Assembly (NCBI GenBank): GCA_033127725.1
Contig: AP026798.1
Coordinates: 1,178,001-1,242,000, forward strand
Origin: Bombiscardovia nodaiensis
Lineage (GTDB): Bacteria; Actinomycetota; Actinomycetes; Actinomycetales; Bifidobacteriaceae
Direction: 5' to 3'
DNA: 64,000 nucleotides
Position 1 is the first letter of the stretch; every line of letters starts with the position of its first letter. Both the position numbers and the translations under genes were made by a program. Below, piece by piece: positions 1 through 9,167 of this stretch. Below the pieces are notes generated by a model, which worked only from the letters and a program-made list of their open reading frames with translations, did no database searches and was not told the DNA's origin.

Positions 1-1
1 A

Positions 2-655
2 TCATTTAATGTAACTGTGGCAATCGTGGTAGAGCTCGTGGCATCAATTATCGTCGTTGGTGTGGCTTTGAGCAGCTTGCAGGAGACTGGGAAACCCGAG
101 CGCGGTCACATTTGGAATACGGCCCTAGCATACGGCGCTGGCGCGCTTATCGCTTACCCTGTGACCGGTGCCGGCATGAATCCCGCACGTTCGACCGGCA
201 TCGCCCTCTTTGCCAGCGGCAAGGGATTGGAAGCTGACCCCATCCAGCAGCTGCTGATCTTCTGGATCTGCCCCTTCCTCGCTGCGGCGATCGTCGGCTT
301 GGTCAGTATCTTGTATCACATGCTGCTTGATGCCGCACAAACGCGCATCGACACGGCTCCAGAGAGCGCGATTGAGATGCCAGAAGCCCTGTTGAACCCG
401 CAAGATGACGGGCTTGCCACTGTACAAACAGCGCAGATCAGCGACCTGAATGAGCCTGCGCTAGGCACAGATGAGAACCATGAACTCGCCAGGCAGGAGG
501 AAACCCTCGAGGAGCCACTCTCCCAGCAGGAAGGCGAGGTTGGCTCCTTGAGAGCAGAAGCAGCTGATAGCTCAGAAGAGCCAGAGGATACTCACGTAGG
601 TCAACAGAAGGCCGACACCCAGGCCCAGGCAGATACAGCTGTCGAATCCGATTGA
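2..655 (+). CDS. Aquaporin / MIP-family channel, C-terminal part (cut by window edge)
   Basis: Open reading continues from the left edge in frame (first full codon at base 2), so the N-terminal half lies outside the window. The visible part has hydrophobic segments and the second pore signature GAGMNPARSTGIALFA, the NPAR box that lines the water/glycerol pore of MIP channels, followed by a last membrane helix near bases 260-330. After it comes a tail of roughly 110 residues rich in Glu, Gln and Ala, which is long for the family and probably cytoplasmic. Water versus glycerol selectivity cannot be told from this half. The last 84 bases overlap the convergent gene on the other strand. Confidence 0.85.
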   Translation, partial: SFNVTVAIVVELVASIIVVGVALSSLQETGKPERGHIWNTALAYGAGALIAYPVTGAGMNPARSTGIALFASGKGLEADPIQQLLIFWICPFLAAAIVGLVSILYHMLLDAAQTRIDTAPESAIEMPEALLNPQDDGLATVQTAQISDLNEPALGTDENHELARQEETLEEPLSQQEGEVGSLRAEAADSSEEPEDTHVGQQKADTQAQADTAVESD

Positions 656-946
656 GCGAACTTTCCAAGGGCTTCGCTCGCGCATGGACAAGCGCAAGGT
701 GCCCAAGCTCAGGGTGGTCACGGCCAAGATTAAAATTCCAAGAGACGTGTAACCGAAAGCCGCAATCACTGCGCTGCAGGCAACAGCTGCTGTCACTACC
801 CACTCTGCGACGGGTTGGCCTTCGTGGCTTTCAGAAACTACTGGAGTGCCATCTGGATGCGGCGCAGGCGCAGCTGGAGGTTGCGTCGAGGCAGTAACTG
901 TCTGCCGCTTGTTCGTACCATGGGCATGGCGCGCTACGAGAACCAT
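572..946 (-). CDS. DUF3017-like small membrane protein
   Basis: A 124-residue protein with a polar, Pro/Ala-rich N-terminus (about 45 residues) followed by three hydrophobic segments (WVVTAAVACSAVIAAFGY, LGILILAVTTLSL and a C-terminal CLGLGVGLLLTYVSILWLF). This resembles the actinobacterial DUF3017 membrane family; the function is unknown. Start chosen at 946 because a strong ribosome site GGGAGGT lies just upstream. Its 3' end overlaps the convergent aquaporin gene. It follows the PerM-like gene on the same strand after a gap of about 140 bp, so co-transcription is possible but not certain. The family name is a recognition by eye. Confidence 0.65.
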   Translation of the reverse strand: MVLVARHAHGTNKRQTVTASTQPPAAPAPHPDGTPVVSESHEGQPVAEWVVTAAVACSAVIAAFGYTSLGILILAVTTLSLGTLRLSMRERSPWKVRSIGFDSCICLGLGVGLLLTYVSILWLF

Positions 947-1087
947 TCCTACCTCCCTCTTTCGCTTACCCTTATAGCCTAACCTACACCGGTCACAGGA
1001 GTACTCTGGCCCAGGCGGATGCGGTATCCAAGAGAGCTAGTACACCGGGCAAGATATGGTTTCTGAACCCTAACCACCCACGCCCAA

Positions 1088-2404
1088 TCAGGACGATGAA
1101 GACCCAGGGGAATGGTCTGCATCTGCTTCCTGGCTGGGCATCGTGCTGACGAGCTCTGCCCGCCGACTGACCGCAGCCTGAGTGAGATTGTAGGTCAAGA
1201 TGAGTGCTGCTATGCACAGTGCCGCAAACCAGGGAACGAACGTACCCATGCACATACCTCTGACAAATACGCCCATCGATTCGCTCAGATTCACACCTAA
1301 GTGAGCCAGCCGGTGCTGACCCAGAGCACCGTTCGAACATAACAATGCCAGCAGCAAGGCTACCAGGCTAAGAGCCACAGAAGCTGCTAGACCAATGAGC
1401 GAATCCAGAAAAACCCTCACGAGCTTGAGGTCGAGACGAGCAAGTCCTTGCTCTCTCAGGGCCGAAAGAAGGCCAAAAGCCTGGCGCTTGCACAAGGCGG
1501 TGAGAGCTAGTACGCCAGCGAGGACAGCAGGAATGAGGAGTAGGACCACGCGCATACTCGCATTGGCGACTGGGTCGGGGAAAAGACCGAACATGGGCAG
1601 GGAGGGTAACGCTTGTGCGTGCCCGGACCAGAGGGTAAAACTCGCCAAATCACCGACGTAAAAGCCGCCACCGCAGACCCAGGAAAGTGCCCAGAGCATC
1701 ATATTCGGCAACCAGGCCAATGATGCAATGCACATAAGAACACGCGAGCTCGTACCCATTCCTGCTAGAGTGAAAAGCCTAGCTACGGAATCGTGGTAGA
1801 GGACCACCCACACTAGGACCGTCATGAATCCTACTGCGCCAAGTGACTCCAGTGTGTAGCACGCCAGACGGAGAGCCTGATGGCCAAGGTGAATGAACCG
1901 CTGGGGAATAGGATGCTGAGCATCTGCTTGGTCAGCAGCCCACGACCGAAGGCCCTCCTTGCACCAGGCGAAAGCATAGGCTACAAGATAGACGGCCCCA
2001 GTTTTGATCTCAATCATAAACGTGGTGTCGACTGGAATAATACCCATTCCTGGTTGGAGGAGCAGGCCTGCCAGTAGCCAAAGTACCCCTCCAGCGCAGA
2101 GGCCTTCCCAGGAAATACCAAAATGCCGTATACAAGTTACCAGCAGCGCTATGAGGAGCACTGTCAAGGTGAGCGGCATAATCGTGAGCGTGAGAGCACC
2201 GGCGGTAAAACCACTGCCTTCCGCCAGCAGGATAATCGCCTGCGTCAGCGAAACCGCTTGGCTGGACAGTGAAGGCCCACCGCCCTCCATGGAAACAAGC
2301 AAGAGGGTTAAGGCTATAAAAGCTCCCACAGCCACCGCGAAGATGGCAAGCGCTGCTGCCGCGGCATACAGGCCTTTCATACTCCGGCTGAGATGGGACT
2401 TCAT
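1088..2404 (-). CDS. PerM-like / DUF6350 polytopic membrane protein
   Basis: A 438-residue protein made almost entirely of hydrophobic helices (about ten), with a short basic N-terminus (MKSHLSRSMKGLYAAAAAL) and a polar C-terminal tail. Overall size and helix pattern fit the actinobacterial DUF6350 family, whose mycobacterial member PerM supports cell division under stress. No enzyme motif is visible. It starts 20 bp after the apt stop codon on the same strand with only a weak ribosome site, suggesting translation after apt in one transcript. The assignment is by resemblance and is less sure than the fact that it is a real membrane protein gene. Confidence 0.65.
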   Translation of the reverse strand: MKSHLSRSMKGLYAAAAALAIFAVAVGAFIALTLLLVSMEGGGPSLSSQAVSLTQAIILLAEGSGFTAGALTLTIMPLTLTVLLIALLVTCIRHFGISWEGLCAGGVLWLLAGLLLQPGMGIIPVDTTFMIEIKTGAVYLVAYAFAWCKEGLRSWAADQADAQHPIPQRFIHLGHQALRLACYTLESLGAVGFMTVLVWVVLYHDSVARLFTLAGMGTSSRVLMCIASLAWLPNMMLWALSWVCGGGFYVGDLASFTLWSGHAQALPSLPMFGLFPDPVANASMRVVLLLIPAVLAGVLALTALCKRQAFGLLSALREQGLARLDLKLVRVFLDSLIGLAASVALSLVALLLALLCSNGALGQHRLAHLGVNLSESMGVFVRGMCMGTFVPWFAALCIAALILTYNLTQAAVSRRAELVSTMPSQEADADHSPGSSSS

Positions 2405-2424
2405 ATATCAGTTCTGCTTCGAGC

Positions 2425-3009
2425 TCAGGCGGGCATGGAGACGAGTGTGGAGACCGGGTAAGGCTCCAAGGCGGCGCAGCCCTGCAAACCTTCCAATTCC
2501 ATCACGAAACTAAAACCTGCCACGCTACCTCCGGCCTTGCTGACCAGCTGGGCTGCGGCCTGTGCTGAGCCGCCAGTGGCGATAAGATCGTCAACAATGA
2601 GGATTCTCTGGCCTGGCTTAATAGCTTCCTTTTCCATCTCAATCGTGGCAGTGCCATATTCGAGCGAATACTCTTGGGCAAGGGTCTCGGGCGGCAACTT
2701 GCCGCTCTTGCGCAGGGCGATGAAACCTTTACCCAAGGCTGCTGCCAGCTGTGGGCCAATCAAGAAGCCCCTAGCCTCAAGACCGGCAATCGCGTCGAAT
2801 TGGTCAGCAGCTACTGGCAGGGCTTTCAGCAGTGCCTCTTGAACAATCGACAGACCGCGCGGATCGGCTAGAGCTGGCAGGAAGTCCCTAAAAAGGATAC
2901 CCTCCTTGGGAAAACCAGAGATACTGCGGATGAGAGAGACAAAGTAGGCAGCATCCTCCTGACCTACCAGGCTAAGTTGTCCGATGGTGATATCGCCCGA
3001 TTGAGCCAT
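2425..3009 (-). CDS. apt: Adenine phosphoribosyltransferase
   Basis: Cytosolic purine salvage enzyme converting adenine and PRPP to AMP. The PRPP-binding signature ILIVDDLIATGGSA is clear, and the N-terminal part has the APT pattern FPKEGILFRDF and GLEARGFLIG. Start placed at 3009 (MAQSGDI...) because GGAAAGAAG sits just before it; an ATG 60 bases further upstream in frame has no such site. This gives 194 residues, slightly longer than the usual 170-180. In mycobacteria apt also lies in the same neighbourhood, after secDF and yajC; here secD and secF are absent between yajC and apt. Confidence 0.95.
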   Translation of the reverse strand: MAQSGDITIGQLSLVGQEDAAYFVSLIRSISGFPKEGILFRDFLPALADPRGLSIVQEALLKALPVAADQFDAIAGLEARGFLIGPQLAAALGKGFIALRKSGKLPPETLAQEYSLEYGTATIEMEKEAIKPGQRILIVDDLIATGGSAQAAAQLVSKAGGSVAGFSFVMELEGLQGCAALEPYPVSTLVSMPA

Positions 3010-3114
3010 AATCTTCTTTCCTTGTTCTTCCCTTGGCAGGGCGTACCCACCATGCATGAACCAAATCAATCAGTGCCCGACAGTGCTCACCGCAAAGCAG
3101 ACACATAGGGGTTA

Positions 3115-3612
3115 TTACTGTGCTGAAGGCTCAGACGACTCTTTGCTCTCACCGTGCTCTTTTTGTCCGGACCATTCCTCTTGGTCGGCGCTCTCACTGT
3201 TCGGCTCGGAGCTTTCTGTGCTTTCTGTGCTTTCAGCGTTCTCAGCGCCCTCTGCAGACTGGGTATCCTCTGGGGCACTGGGCAGAGGGTTGCCCTGCTC
3301 GTCGACTTCATCATCGTGAACATAAGCTGGGACGATAGGAGGCTTCGTTATAGCTTGGATGCGCCAGCGCGACTTGGTACCCTCGGAGTCGACAACCACT
3401 TGCTCTTTTTCCAGGTCCACGCTGACAATAGTGCCGAGTAAGCCCGATGCCGTTGCCACAGGTGTTCCTGGCTCCAGGGAGCGACGGAAGGTTTCAACAT
3501 CTCCTTGCCGCTGCTTGTTTTTGCGCGACGACCACCAGGTCATGCCGAACATTAAGACAATAATAAGAATCAGGAAGAGCATGGACGAAATGCCGCTACC
3601 GCTTGACTGCAT
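3115..3612 (-). CDS. yajC: Preprotein translocase subunit YajC
   Basis: A small single-pass membrane protein that accompanies SecDF at the Sec translocon. It has a hydrophobic N-terminal helix (MLFLILIIVLMFGMTWW), a basic stop-transfer stretch SSRKNKQRQ and the YajC core with the pattern LEPGTPVATASGLLGTIVSV. The 165 residues exceed the usual 85-110 because of an acidic, Ser/Glu-rich tail of about 65 residues, common in actinobacterial versions. AAGGAG lies seven bases before the ATG. It lies downstream of ruvB on the same strand after about 70 bp. The expected partners secD and secF are not next to it. Confidence 0.92.
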   Translation of the reverse strand: MQSSGSGISSMLFLILIIVLMFGMTWWSSRKNKQRQGDVETFRRSLEPGTPVATASGLLGTIVSVDLEKEQVVVDSEGTKSRWRIQAITKPPIVPAYVHDDEVDEQGNPLPSAPEDTQSAEGAENAESTESTESSEPNSESADQEEWSGQKEHGESKESSEPSAQ

Positions 3613-3683
3613 GGATGGCTCCTTATCGTGTCCGGTTCCGGGCGGGTCACGTACTGTTTGCCCACCCTGCCGGAAGTACTATT

Positions 3684-4778
3684 CTAAAACAGCTTCATGA
3701 CATCATCGGGAGGCTGCAAGCCTATATGTTCCCAGGCTTTTTTCGTTGCAACTCGGCCCTTAGGTGTTCTGACTAGAAATCCTTCGCGCACCAGGTAAGG
3801 CTCACAGACCGTCTCCACTGTTTCGGCTTCCTCCCCCACCATAGCAGCAAGGTTGTTCAGCCCCACGGGCCCACCATTAAATGAACGCACTATGGCGTTG
3901 AGAACGGCCAAATCCAGCCTATCCAGTCCTTCGGAGTCAATCTGGTAGAGCGAAAGCGCAGCCTTAACGTCGTCTGGACCAACTTCTTGCAGGTCATGGA
4001 CGATTGCCCAGTCTCGTACCCGGCGCAGCAGACGATTAGCTATACGCGGCGTGCCTCTCGACCGCTGAGCCAGCTGGACGCAGGCCTGATCGGTGATCCT
4101 GATATCCAGCACCCGTGCTGACCGCTCTAACAGTTTTTCAAGCTCTTCAGGCGGATAGAAGTCCAAATGAGCAGTAAAACCAAAGCGGGCGCGTAGAGGC
4201 GAGGGCAACATACCTTCTCTGGTGGTGGCGCCAATAACAGTGAACCGTGGCAAGGTCAGCGGGATGGAAGATGCCCCAGGTCCTTTACCTACCATTACAT
4301 CCACCCGGAAATCCTCCATAGCAATGTACAGCAGCTCTTCGGCAGCCCGAGGTAGACGGTGAATTTCATCGATAAACAGTACCTCTCCGGCCTCCAGAGA
4401 GCTTAAAATCGAAGCGAGGTCGCCAGCGTGCTGGACCGCAGGGCCTGAAGTAATACGGATGGGCACTTCTAGCTCGTGAGCCACAATCATAGCCAAGGTT
4501 GTCTTGCCCAGGCCAGGAGGCCCAGCCAGAAGGATGTGGTCAGGAGCTACCTGCCGTTTTTGGGCTGCAGCCAGAAAGAGCTCAAGTTGGGCCTTGAGCC
4601 GAGGCTGACCGATGAAGCCCTGCAAATCTTGCGGACGCAGCTCCTCATCGCTGACAGGTTCATCGTCGAGGGGTGCCGCAGAGACCATACGCAGAGAATC
4701 CTCGGAAGTGTCATAGTTGTGGACGCTCCCGGATTCATCGGAAGTAGAGTTTGCTAGGGGGGACTGTTGAGCGCTCAC
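3684..4778 (-). CDS. ruvB: Holliday junction branch migration ATPase RuvB
   Basis: Hexameric AAA+ motor that drives Holliday junction migration with RuvA. Walker A is [14 protein letters not shown], Walker B LFIDEIHR, and sensor 1 lies in the [11 protein letters not shown] segment; a winged-helix domain with [15 protein letters not shown] closes the protein. At 364 residues it has about 30 extra N-terminal residues of low complexity. Start is GTG at 4778, preceded by GGAGG; the ruvA stop codon falls inside that spacer, so ruvA and ruvB are tightly coupled. Probable SOS control comes from the LexA box upstream of ruvA. Confidence 0.97.
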   Translation of the reverse strand: MSAQQSPLANSTSDESGSVHNYDTSEDSLRMVSAAPLDDEPVSDEELRPQDLQGFIGQPRLKAQLELFLAAAQKRQVAPDHILLAGPPGLGKTTLAMIVAHELEVPIRITSGPAVQHAGDLASILSSLEAGEVLFIDEIHRLPRAAEELLYIAMEDFRVDVMVGKGPGASSIPLTLPRFTVIGATTREGMLPSPLRARFGFTAHLDFYPPEELEKLLERSARVLDIRITDQACVQLAQRSRGTPRIANRLLRRVRDWAIVHDLQEVGPDDVKAALSLYQIDSEGLDRLDLAVLNAIVRSFNGGPVGLNNLAAMVGEEAETVETVCEPYLVREGFLVRTPKGRVATKKAWEHIGLQPPDDVMKLF

Positions 4779-4780
4779 GC

Positions 4781-5392
4781 TTACCTCCTCCGATCAAGCT
4801 GAGTCAGGGAGGCTTTGAGCACTAGAGGCACATCCTCTTTGCTCAACGGAAGCGCATAAGACCCTTGCTCACACACCTGCTTGACGGCCTCTTGGGCATC
4901 TTTTTCCTGCCAGCCCAAAGAAATCAATCCCTCGATGACCTGCGTACTGCCCTGGTCCAATTGTTGGTCAGCATCGGAGCCCAGCATCCGCTGCACGTCG
5001 ACCTTACCCGAAAGCTCCAAAATAATTTTTTGTGCGCCCTTTTTCCCCAACCCAGGTGCCCTCGCTAAGGCAGCAGCATCACCTTGGGCCACGGCCTGGG
5101 CCAATGCTGTTGGACTCAAGGTAGACAAGAGGGAAAGGGCCACACGCGGACCAATGCCACTCACTTTTTGCAGTTGCACAAACAGGGCCTTGGACGCTTT
5201 AGTTAAAAAACCATATAAGGTGATGGCATCCTGGGTGAGGTTGAGATAGGTAAAGACCTGAGTGCGATTGCCAGGCTTGAGCGCGCCCAAGTCTGAGCTG
5301 GGCATCCGAACCTCATACCCAACGCCAGCCACGTTAATCACAGCTAAGCCAGGCTCTACCTCTTCCACAGACCCAGTTAACGTAGCCAGCAT
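4781..5392 (-). CDS. ruvA: Holliday junction DNA-binding protein RuvA
   Basis: Tetrameric protein that holds the four-way junction and loads RuvB. The 203-residue length is typical. Domain I begins [19 protein letters not shown]; helix-hairpin-helix signatures appear as [15 protein letters not shown] and [17 protein letters not shown]; the C-terminal RuvB-binding domain contains [12 protein letters not shown]. It is separated from ruvC by about 85 bp holding an SOS box, so ruvAB can be switched on by DNA damage separately from ruvC. Confidence 0.97.
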   Translation of the reverse strand: MLATLTGSVEEVEPGLAVINVAGVGYEVRMPSSDLGALKPGNRTQVFTYLNLTQDAITLYGFLTKASKALFVQLQKVSGIGPRVALSLLSTLSPTALAQAVAQGDAAALARAPGLGKKGAQKIILELSGKVDVQRMLGSDADQQLDQGSTQVIEGLISLGWQEKDAQEAVKQVCEQGSYALPLSKEDVPLVLKASLTQLDRRR

Positions 5393-5456
5393 AGTTCACC
5401 CAACTTTTCATAGGGATTGGACCAATAGCCACAAGGCAGTGGGGTCAATCCAATAA

Positions 5457-5472
5457 TCGAACGCTTGTTCGA
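5457..5472. promoter_or_regulatory. LexA (SOS) box upstream of ruvAB
   Basis: The sequence TCGAACGCTTGTTCGA is a perfect palindrome of the form TCGAAC-N4-GTTCGA, the LexA operator known in actinobacteria and Gram-positive bacteria. It lies 65 bp before the ruvA start and just after the ruvC stop, so it most likely controls ruvAB rather than ruvC. A second perfect match lies before uvrA. Confidence 0.88.
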
Positions 5473-5478
5473 ATCAGT

Positions 5479-6060
5479 TTACATGTCCCTTTGGACTGGA
5501 CTACGGTGTTTGTTGGCGTGCTGCGCCTGAGCCCACTGACGCTGGGCTTGCGTCAAATGCTGCTCCCGCTCACCCCCCTGGAGGGCACCAGCAGGCCTGA
5601 GAGCATGGCAGATAGCCTGTGCTAGAGCATCGGCCGCATCAGCTGGCTTTGGCAAACGATCCAACCGCAGAATTCGTGCGACCATGCGTTCGACTTGGAT
5701 TTTTTCTGCCTGCCCATTCCCAGTCACGGCGAGTTTAGCCTCGGTGGGCGTATGCAAGGCCACAGGAATCCCTCTTTGGGCCGCAGCCAACATAGCCAAA
5801 CCAGCTGCTTGCGCGGTGCCTAGGACGGTATTCCTGTTTTCCTGCGCAAAGACCCGCTCAATGGAGACCACATCAGGGCTGAACTCATCCATCTGACGAG
5901 ACAGCCCTTCAAATATGGTCAGCAACCGCAAATCCTGCGACTGCCCTGGGTCTGATCTGACGACATCGACATGGACAAACGAAAGCTGCCTAGAGGTTTT
6001 AGCCTCCACAATGCCAACCCCACAACGGGTGAGCCCCGGGTCAACGCCGAATACCAGCAA
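5479..6060 (-). CDS. ruvC: Holliday junction resolvase RuvC
   Basis: Endonuclease that cuts Holliday junctions symmetrically. Acidic catalytic positions are visible: Asp in [12 protein letters not shown], Glu in [12 protein letters not shown] and Asp residues in [15 protein letters not shown]. The 193 residues include a short charged C-terminal tail. The start is an uncommon TTG at 6060; an AGGAG lies eight bases upstream within the end of yebC, whose stop codon is only five bases away, so ruvC is translationally linked to yebC. Confidence 0.95.
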   Translation of the reverse strand: MLVFGVDPGLTRCGVGIVEAKTSRQLSFVHVDVVRSDPGQSQDLRLLTIFEGLSRQMDEFSPDVVSIERVFAQENRNTVLGTAQAAGLAMLAAAQRGIPVALHTPTEAKLAVTGNGQAEKIQVERMVARILRLDRLPKPADAADALAQAICHALRPAGALQGGEREQHLTQAQRQWAQAQHANKHRSPVQRDM

Positions 6061-6065
6061 GGAGT

Positions 6066-6821
6066 CTACTCCTCGTCGAGCTGAGCGAGCACTTCGTCCG
6101 AAGCAGTCCAGTTGCTATAGATGTCCTGCACATCATCCAAGTCATCCAAACTGTCTACCAGCTTGGACACCTTACGAGCAGCATCGAGATCCAAGGAAAC
6201 TTCCGTCTTGGGATTGAGTACCAAATCGGCGGAATCGTAGTCAATGCCAGCATCCTGCAAAGCCTTGCGAACATTGACCAAATCGCTAGGATCGGTAATC
6301 ACGGTAAAGGTCTCACCGTCGTCCTGTACGTCTTCGGCACCAGCCTCTGCAGCCTTTTCGAACACTGTGTCGTAATCTGTGCCCTCGGCGGGAACCTCAA
6401 TCTGTCCCTTGCGCTCAAAGTTAAAGCTCACAGAGCCGTTTTGTGCCAGGGACCCACCGTTCTTGGTCAAGGTGGAACGCACCTCGGCAGCAGCACGGTT
6501 ACGGTTGTCGGTCAGGCACTCGATAATGAGCCCAACACCGGCCGGAGCATAGCCCTCGTAGACGATGGACTCATAGTTGGCAGCACCAGCTTCTTCGCCC
6601 GAGCCACGCTTGACTGCCCTAGTGATGTTGTCGGCAGGCACTGACGACTTCTTGGCCTTGACAATGGCATCGTAGAGGGTAGGGTTACCATCGGGATCGC
6701 CGCCGCCAGTGCGGGCAGCAATCTCAATATTCTTGATTAACTTCGCGAAGAGCTTGCCGCGCTTAGCGTCGATGGCAGCCTTCTTATGCTTCGTGGTCGC
6801 CCACTTCGAATGCCCAGACAT
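6066..6821 (-). CDS. yebC: YebC/PmpR-family protein (TACO1 family)
   Basis: Member of the YebC/PmpR family, studied as a DNA-binding regulator and, in more recent work, as a translation factor acting on difficult proline-rich stretches. The N-terminal signature [20 protein letters not shown] and the following [11 protein letters not shown] are diagnostic. Start set at 6821 with AGGAG just before it, giving 251 residues, the normal length. It sits directly before ruvC, as is common in bacteria. Confidence 0.95.
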   Translation of the reverse strand: MSGHSKWATTKHKKAAIDAKRGKLFAKLIKNIEIAARTGGGDPDGNPTLYDAIVKAKKSSVPADNITRAVKRGSGEEAGAANYESIVYEGYAPAGVGLIIECLTDNRNRAAAEVRSTLTKNGGSLAQNGSVSFNFERKGQIEVPAEGTDYDTVFEKAAEAGAEDVQDDGETFTVITDPSDLVNVRKALQDAGIDYDSADLVLNPKTEVSLDLDAARKVSKLVDSLDDLDDVQDIYSNWTASDEVLAQLDEE

Positions 6822-6959
6822 AATGCTCCTGACGATATACAAACAATGAACGGATAGTAATTCTATGCGTTCTCTTTGACAATACTAACGCCTACAGCCT
6901 TGCTCAGGCTGGACTCAACGCCCACAGCGTTATTCCCTGATCTGTGATACTCGCCGCCT

Positions 6960-8179
6960 TTAGCGAATACGGAGCGCCTGAGCGTACACGCCCAGAATCT
7001 GCTGGGTGACACGCTCCCAGTCATAGCAAGCCGCACGCTCCCGTCCCTTCTGCGCCAAACGTGATCTGAGCTCAGGCTGCTCCAACAGACGCTCGATAGC
7101 CTGGGCACAAGCCCTCGCATCACCGTTGGCAAAGTGCATGGCGCTGTTGCCTTCTTGTGAGACCGCCTGGAAAGCATCTAAATCGGAAGCTACCACCGGG
7201 CATCCTGCGGCCATGGCCTCGGCTAATACAATACCGAAAGACTCTCCCCCGGTCTGGGGGCCACATATACATCCAAGCTCCTGTAGAGCGAGGCCTTGTC
7301 CTGATCGCTAATACGCCCCAAAAACTCAACATGGCCCAGCAAGTCAGGGCTCAGGTCACTGACCAGAGCGCGGGCCTGCTCCTGACCGTCCCCCGCGCAC
7401 AGGAAGCGGGCACCAGGCTGGTGGTTCAAGAGCTCCAGAGCCGCCTGAGCAAAGACCCGAAAGCCCTTTCGCTCCTCCCCCATGCGCCCCAAGAATCCAA
7501 TGGTTGGTTGCTCTGGAGTGCCTTTCCAGGCTGGCTGAGCTTGGGCCTGGGCAAAGAAAGCGGTTTGAATACCGTTGGGAATGACGTGCCGCTCAATGCC
7601 AGCGTTCAAGTAGCGACCGGCCGTAGCCAGAGCAGCATCACTGACACAGATGGCCTGCCGAATGTTGGACAGGTAGGCCCGTAAGTAGGGCTGAGTAACT
7701 TTCAAAGCCACCGGATATGTGTCGAAGGAGGCGTGGAAAGTAGCCACATAAGGGCAGGGCTCAAAACCCCGCACCAGAGGCTTGTGGCTCAGGCTAGGCA
7801 CCTCAGGTTCGTGCAGGTGGAGGATGTCAAAACGACCCTGCCGGACCCATTGGCGGGTTTTGCGGCCCGCGAGTCCAAAATAGCTGAGATTGGCAACCGA
7901 GCCGTTGTAGGGTACCGCAAACGAAGAACCCGTAGTCTGCACCCAGAGGGGCATGTCGGCGGTGCGACGGCCAGGAGCCAGCACATCGACCTCGTGGCCC
8001 CGGAGCATGAGCTGCTGGGCGAAGTCGCGGATGTGCAGCTGCACTCCTCCGGGAGTTTCGAAAGAGTAGGGAGAGATGATGCCCACTCTGAGCTTGCGTC
8101 CCTTCAGGGGGTCATTGGCGCTGGGCTGGTCTGCTGGAAGTTGACCCGTTCGAGATTGTGACCTACTGCTGGCGTTCAT
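6960..8179 (-). pseudogene. pimA: PimA-like phosphatidylinositol mannosyltransferase, broken by a one-base frameshift
   Basis: GT4-type glycosyltransferase that in actinobacteria adds the first mannose from GDP-mannose to phosphatidylinositol at the membrane. The first part (8179 to about 7223) has VGIISPYSFETPGGVQLHI and the GT-B C-domain start IGFLGRMGEERKG. It then runs into a stop. The rest of the C-domain (MAAGCPVVASDLDAF) continues in another frame from 7214 to 6960. One extra base in the run of five G at 7256-7260 (plus strand) would restore the family pattern APQTGGESFGIVLAEAMAAG and give 406 residues. It overlaps the acyltransferase gene by 17 bp and follows the PIP synthase, supporting the PimA assignment. 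The lesion may be an assembly error. Confidence 0.85.
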
Positions 8180-9164
8180 GAGTCACCTTCCCCTGCTGTG
8201 CTTCCATACGGGCCCGAATATCGTCAGGCACATGGTGTAAACGGTTCAAGTCTAAGTCCTCAAGAAAAATGGGCTGCATCATGTGCCAGTCCTGCGGCCA
8301 GGAGCGTATGTTGTAAGCCCACTGGTCTACCCAAGCTTGGGTGAGCGCTGCAACAGCCTGTTGACGCGGCATCTTCAAGTAGGGCTCTATGGCGATCGGG
8401 CCGTCGATCTGGCAGACGTACCCGTAGGGGCTGTGGGCCTGGGCCTTGCGCTCTGCCTGCAAGCGTTCACGGTGCATATTGACCGTGTACAGGTCCAACT
8501 GTGAATCCAAAGCCACGACCGCCGGTCCGGCAGCTACGCGAATAATGGAGTCAAAAGCGCGCACAAATACCCCGTTACGACTCAAGTCTCGGTCGGCCAA
8601 GAGCGGCACGACTTGACCGCGCTGACGGGCCACATCCGTCAACTGCTCAACCAGATGGGGCTGACCAGTGAGCAGAATATGCATACCCAGTTCCTGGCGA
8701 ATGTGAGCAAAATCGTCTAAGAGTTCCTGATCAGCTAAGCGTTCGGCCACAGTTGTGACCGGACCTAAAGCTTGTCCAGCCCAAAACCCCGCGTAATCCC
8801 AATTGCCTTGATGTCCCATCGCTATGGGCATTGATGCGTTGTGAACCACCTCTAAGGCGGGATTGGGGTATCCGGTCCCCTCAGTACGAATGCGGGCCAT
8901 CAGCTCTTCCTGACTACGGGCAGAGACCGTGAGCGCCTCGCAAAAGTAGGCAAAATATGAGCGTAAGGATTGGCGGGAAAGCCGGCGCAGCTCAGCATGG
9001 GAAGTCTGTCCGAGGACGTGCTTTAAATTGCGCTCTAGCTGCGGCAGGCTCCCCAGGTGGAAGCACCAGGCCAGATCCGCTGCGATATTACAGCAGGAGC
9101 GCAGGAAAGGCTCAGACAAGCCAGCCGCATGGCCTACTACAAAGGTGAGCAGTTTGGAAAGCAT
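8163..9164 (-). CDS. Phosphatidylinositol mannoside acyltransferase (PatA / LpxL-HtrB family)
   Basis: Membrane-associated acyltransferase; the mycobacterial member PatA acylates the mannose of PIM. The HX4D active-site motif is seen in AMGHQGNWDYAGFW, and a second conserved region appears in LLADRDLSRNGVFV. The 333 residues fit the family. It starts directly after the PIP synthase stop and overlaps the PimA-like gene, so the three form one operon for phosphatidylinositol mannosides. Confidence 0.88.
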   Translation of the reverse strand: MLSKLLTFVVGHAAGLSEPFLRSCCNIAADLAWCFHLGSLPQLERNLKHVLGQTSHAELRRLSRQSLRSYFAYFCEALTVSARSQEELMARIRTEGTGYPNPALEVVHNASMPIAMGHQGNWDYAGFWAGQALGPVTTVAERLADQELLDDFAHIRQELGMHILLTGQPHLVEQLTDVARQRGQVVPLLADRDLSRNGVFVRAFDSIIRVAAGPAVVALDSQLDLYTVNMHRERLQAERKAQAHSPYGYVCQIDGPIAIEPYLKMPRQQAVAALTQAWVDQWAYNIRSWPQDWHMMQPIFLEDLDLNRLHHVPDDIRARMEAQQGKVTHERQQ

Positions 9165-9167
9165 AGG

